Below, in pieces: positions 5,140 to 6,690 of a stretch of 6,690 nucleotides of DNA (positions are counted from its first letter, which is position 1; the number at the start of each line of letters is the position of its first letter). The notes under the pieces are model-generated. The model was not told the DNA's origin. It saw only the letters and a list, made by a program, of their open reading frames with translations, and made no database searches. Source of the DNA: an uncultured Ruminococcus sp. GTDB taxonomy: Bacteria > Bacillota > Clostridia > Oscillospirales > Acutalibacteraceae. Both the position numbers and the translations under genes were made by a program. The stretch covers positions 1 to 6,690 of the forward strand of contig CADCOF010000019.1 of assembly GCA_902802975.1 (NCBI GenBank), given 5' to 3'.

Positions 5140-5820
5140 ATGAAAATATTTCTCAGCGCAGGAAATCTTCTCGATTTTGATAAAACAATAGCAAAAAGCT
5201 TGTTTGAAAATGTGGCATATCCGTGGGAGGTTTTTGACAAGCTTTCCGATTTCATCATGGAGATAGGCAATACATTGCCCGCAGATGAGTATAACAAGAT
5301 CGGCGACAATGTCTGGATACACAAAACCGCAGTGATAGCACCTACCGCATATATTAACGGTCCGCTTATTATCGGCGAGGGCACAGAGGTTCGCCACTGC
5401 GCTTTTATCAGAGGTACGGCTATAGTCGGGAAAAACTGCGTTGTGGGCAATTCAACGGAGCTGAAAGGCTCTATCCTTTTTGACAATGTGCAGTGCCCTC
5501 ATTATAACTATATCGGCGATTCGGTTCTCGGATATAAATCTCACACAGGCGCGGGTGTTATTACGTCTAATCTCAAAAGCGATAAATCGGAGGTAACCGT
5601 TGCTTTTGAAAGAGAAAAGGTGGATACCGGAAGAACAAAATTCGGCGCGATTATAGGCGATTACACGGAAGTTGGCTGCAACAGCGTTCTGAACCCCGGT
5701 ACTGTAGTCGGTCGCCATACAAATATCTATCCGCTGTCAATGGTTCGGGGATATGTTCCCGAAAACAGCATTTACAAAAAGCAAGGCGAAGTTTGCCGCA
5801 AGGATATAGTTCATGTCTGA
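5140..5820 (+). CDS. Left-handed beta-helix acyltransferase-like protein related to the GlmU C-terminal domain
   Basis: The 226-residue product is a left-handed beta-helix protein built of hexapeptide repeats. After an N-terminal helical part (1-50, with YPWE), repeats run from about 55 to 205 (AVIAPTAYINGPLIIGEG, AIVGKNCVVGNS, FGAIIGDYTEVGCNS, TVVGRHTNIYP). H121 in PHYNYIGD, Y124, HTGAG (135-139), N144 and K149 appear to line up with the acetyltransferase catalytic region of GlmU (catalytic His, Tyr, NIGAG, Asn, Lys), so acyl transfer to a sugar nucleotide is plausible. The N-terminal nucleotidyltransferase domain of GlmU is absent: such proteins are often named 'UDP-N-acetylglucosamine pyrophosphorylase', which this sequence does not support. 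The substrate is unknown. I chose ATG 5140 because GGAG (5125-5128) is well placed and homologues as I recall them begin near here; in-frame ATGs at 5089 and 5113 are less likely. It is first in a unit with the 33-aa ORF and comF. Confidence 0.85.
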   Translation: MKIFLSAGNLLDFDKTIAKSLFENVAYPWEVFDKLSDFIMEIGNTLPADEYNKIGDNVWIHKTAVIAPTAYINGPLIIGEGTEVRHCAFIRGTAIVGKNCVVGNSTELKGSILFDNVQCPHYNYIGDSVLGYKSHTGAGVITSNLKSDKSEVTVAFEREKVDTGRTKFGAIIGDYTEVGCNSVLNPGTVVGRHTNIYPLSMVRGYVPENSIYKKQGEVCRKDIVHV

Positions 5821-5845
5821 TTTTTGTTGTGAGAAGGTGATTAAA

Positions 5846-5947
5846 ATGGGATATGAAAGAAAAAAGAAATTAATGGTACGAATTGTTGCGGGCATATGTG
5901 CATTTATGCTGCTCGGTTCTATCTTTGTTTCGGTATTGGCAAAATGA
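5846..5947 (+). CDS. 33-residue single-helix membrane peptide
   Basis: A small ORF encoding 33 residues: a basic start (MGYERKKKL), then one hydrophobic helix of about 20 residues (MVRIVAGICAFMLLGSIFVS), ending VLAK. A strong Shine-Dalgarno site, GAAGGTGA (5833-5840), lies 5 bases before the ATG and uses the same GGTGA core as neighbouring genes. It falls between the beta-helix gene (25 bases downstream of its stop) and comF (25 bases before its start), so it is likely cotranscribed. Lys-rich small proteins with one helix, such as the DUF4044 type, occur in Firmicutes and this resembles them in shape, but I cannot assign a family. The ribosome site, size and topology argue for a real gene. 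Function unknown. Confidence 0.7.
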   Translation: MGYERKKKLMVRIVAGICAFMLLGSIFVSVLAK

Positions 5948-5972
5948 TGTGCAAATTTGCAGGTGAGCAGGG

Positions 5973-6593
5973 ATGTCTTTATTTGATCTGCTTTTCCCTC
6001 CAATGTGTCCGTATTGCGGCAAACAAACAGACGATGTGTGCGAGACATGCGCGCATTGCAGGAGCCTTACAGAGATCGCCCCGCACAAACGCCGTTTAAC
6101 CGATAAAACGGTTTGCTATTCTGCTTATGAATACGAAGGCGTTGTGCGCAGGGCGATTATTGATTATAAATACAAAAATCACAGCCAATACGCAAAGTCA
6201 TTTGCCAAGACATACCAACGCGTAATAGAACAAGCGCATCTTAAGTCGGAGTATGATGTGTATACCGCTGTGCCTACGCATCATCACGCCGAACGCGGCA
6301 GATTTGATCAGATGAAGCGTATAGTTGTGCCTGTGGCGCGTTTTGAAGGCGTTGAGTATAAGCAGCTTATGACGCCGTCGAGAAAAACCACTGCCCAGCA
6401 TACTTTGAATAGAGAAATGCGAAAAGAAAACGCAAAGGGGCTGTATGCAGCGAGCGAACCGCAGTACATCGAGGGAAAGCGAATACTTATTTTTGATGAC
6501 GTTATAACTACGGGAGCTACGCTTATGGAATGCGCGGAAGTTCTTTACAATGCAGGCGCGGCAAAGGTTGATTGTATCACTCTTGCATGGTAG
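5973..6593 (+). CDS. comF: ComF family phosphoribosyltransferase-like protein
   Basis: ComFC-type proteins combine a small zinc-binding N-terminus with a type I phosphoribosyltransferase fold. They are needed for DNA uptake in naturally competent Firmicutes, and their biochemical substrate is not settled. The 206-residue product has likely zinc cysteines C12, C15, C23 and C26 (CPYCG, CETC). The family's middle block follows (DYKYKNHSQYAKSFA, then VPTHHHAERGRFDQM at 100-114, with R138, Q142, L145, R147 and N153). The PRPP-binding loop RILIFDDVITTGATL (170-184) contains the acidic pair D175-D176. The ATG is preceded by AGGTGAG (5961-5967). Length is slightly below the usual 220-240. A perfect palindrome GCAAATTTGC (5951-5960) precedes the ribosome site. 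No other competence gene is in the window, so natural transformation is not implied. Confidence 0.9.
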   Translation: MSLFDLLFPPMCPYCGKQTDDVCETCAHCRSLTEIAPHKRRLTDKTVCYSAYEYEGVVRRAIIDYKYKNHSQYAKSFAKTYQRVIEQAHLKSEYDVYTAVPTHHHAERGRFDQMKRIVVPVARFEGVEYKQLMTPSRKTTAQHTLNREMRKENAKGLYAASEPQYIEGKRILIFDDVITTGATLMECAEVLYNAGAAKVDCITLAW

Positions 6594-6633
6594 GGTTTCA
6601 GTAAATAACTATAAATGAGCAAAAAAGTAAAAA

Positions 6634-6690
6634 TGCACAAAACTGAAGTTTGATAGAGCATAGCATAAAGTTTTCGCCAAGCCTTTTTCA
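6634..6690. repeat. Non-coding tail, possibly the start of a dispersed intergenic repeat
   Basis: The 97 bases after the ComF stop contain no ORF with a ribosome site and no complete hairpin terminator. The stretch tgcacaaaact (6634-6644) is identical to 113-123 at the other end of the window. The end (aaagttttcgccaagccttt, then TTCA) resembles the left arm of a hairpin (AAGCCTTTTT) whose partner would lie past the edge; I recall similar sequence flanking Ruminococcaceae intergenic repeats. This is the likely place of the comF terminator, but it is cut off. Confidence 0.3.

Noticed and set aside
5100..5718. Three minus-strand ORFs opposite the beta-helix gene (up to 128 codons)
   Set aside because: The plus strand encodes a clear hexapeptide-repeat protein with conserved residues; the opposite frames have no ribosome sites and no recognisable domains.
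5951..5960. Perfect palindrome GCAAATTTGC just before the comF ribosome site
   Set aside because: A 10-bp palindrome is expected by chance fairly often in DNA of this composition and it has no loop for a stable RNA hairpin. I saw no second copy near another start.

Overview
The window looks like chromosomal DNA of an anaerobic, spore-forming (or formerly spore-forming) Clostridia bacterium, most likely from the Ruminococcaceae/Oscillospiraceae. Three things point there: four spoIIIA sporulation genes in the canonical AE-AF-AG-AH order, a secreted enzyme carrying a canonical type I dockerin, and a beta-helix protein of the kind often labelled 'UDP-GlcNAc pyrophosphorylase' in gut Clostridia. 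Shine-Dalgarno sites are strong and mostly of the GGTGA type. The family placement is inference from gene content and cannot be confirmed from this window alone.

Layout. Positions 1-173 hold no gene. They contain a GC-rich, hairpin-forming stretch that resembles a dispersed intergenic repeat, then a strong terminator for the minus-strand gene. Positions 174-1442 (minus) encode a secreted N-acetylmuramoyl-L-alanine amidase with the order signal peptide, dockerin, Ig-like domain, amidase. It is read from a perfect consensus sigma-A promoter (TTGACA, 17 bp, TATAAT) in the divergent intergenic region. On the plus strand, a small four-helix membrane protein (1607-2002, resembling the CmpB-type 'ABC transporter type IV' family) precedes the sporulation cluster.

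The spoIIIA block (2102-4977) encodes the mother-cell half of the channel that connects mother cell and forespore: the polytopic membrane protein AE and the ring-forming proteins AF, AG and AH. The usual first four genes (AA ATPase, AB, AC, AD) are not upstream. Instead, a good match to a sporulation sigma-E promoter lies directly before spoIIIAE, with a perfect 12-bp palindrome in its spacer, so AE-AH appear to be an independently started sigma-E unit. A rho-independent terminator closes the unit after AH.

A second plus-strand unit follows, from a sigma-A-like promoter (TTGCAA, 17 bp, TATAAT): a left-handed beta-helix acyltransferase-like protein related to the C-terminal domain of GlmU, a 33-residue single-helix membrane peptide that is easy to overlook, and a ComF-family phosphoribosyltransferase. 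The last 97 bases are non-coding. They may hold the beginning of another intergenic repeat, which shares an 11-mer with the left edge of the window.

I do not see a wholly novel system. The most interesting points are the spoIIIA cluster without AA-AD but with its own sigma-E-like promoter, the dockerin-bearing peptidoglycan amidase, the tiny membrane ORF before comF, and the repeat-like edges.
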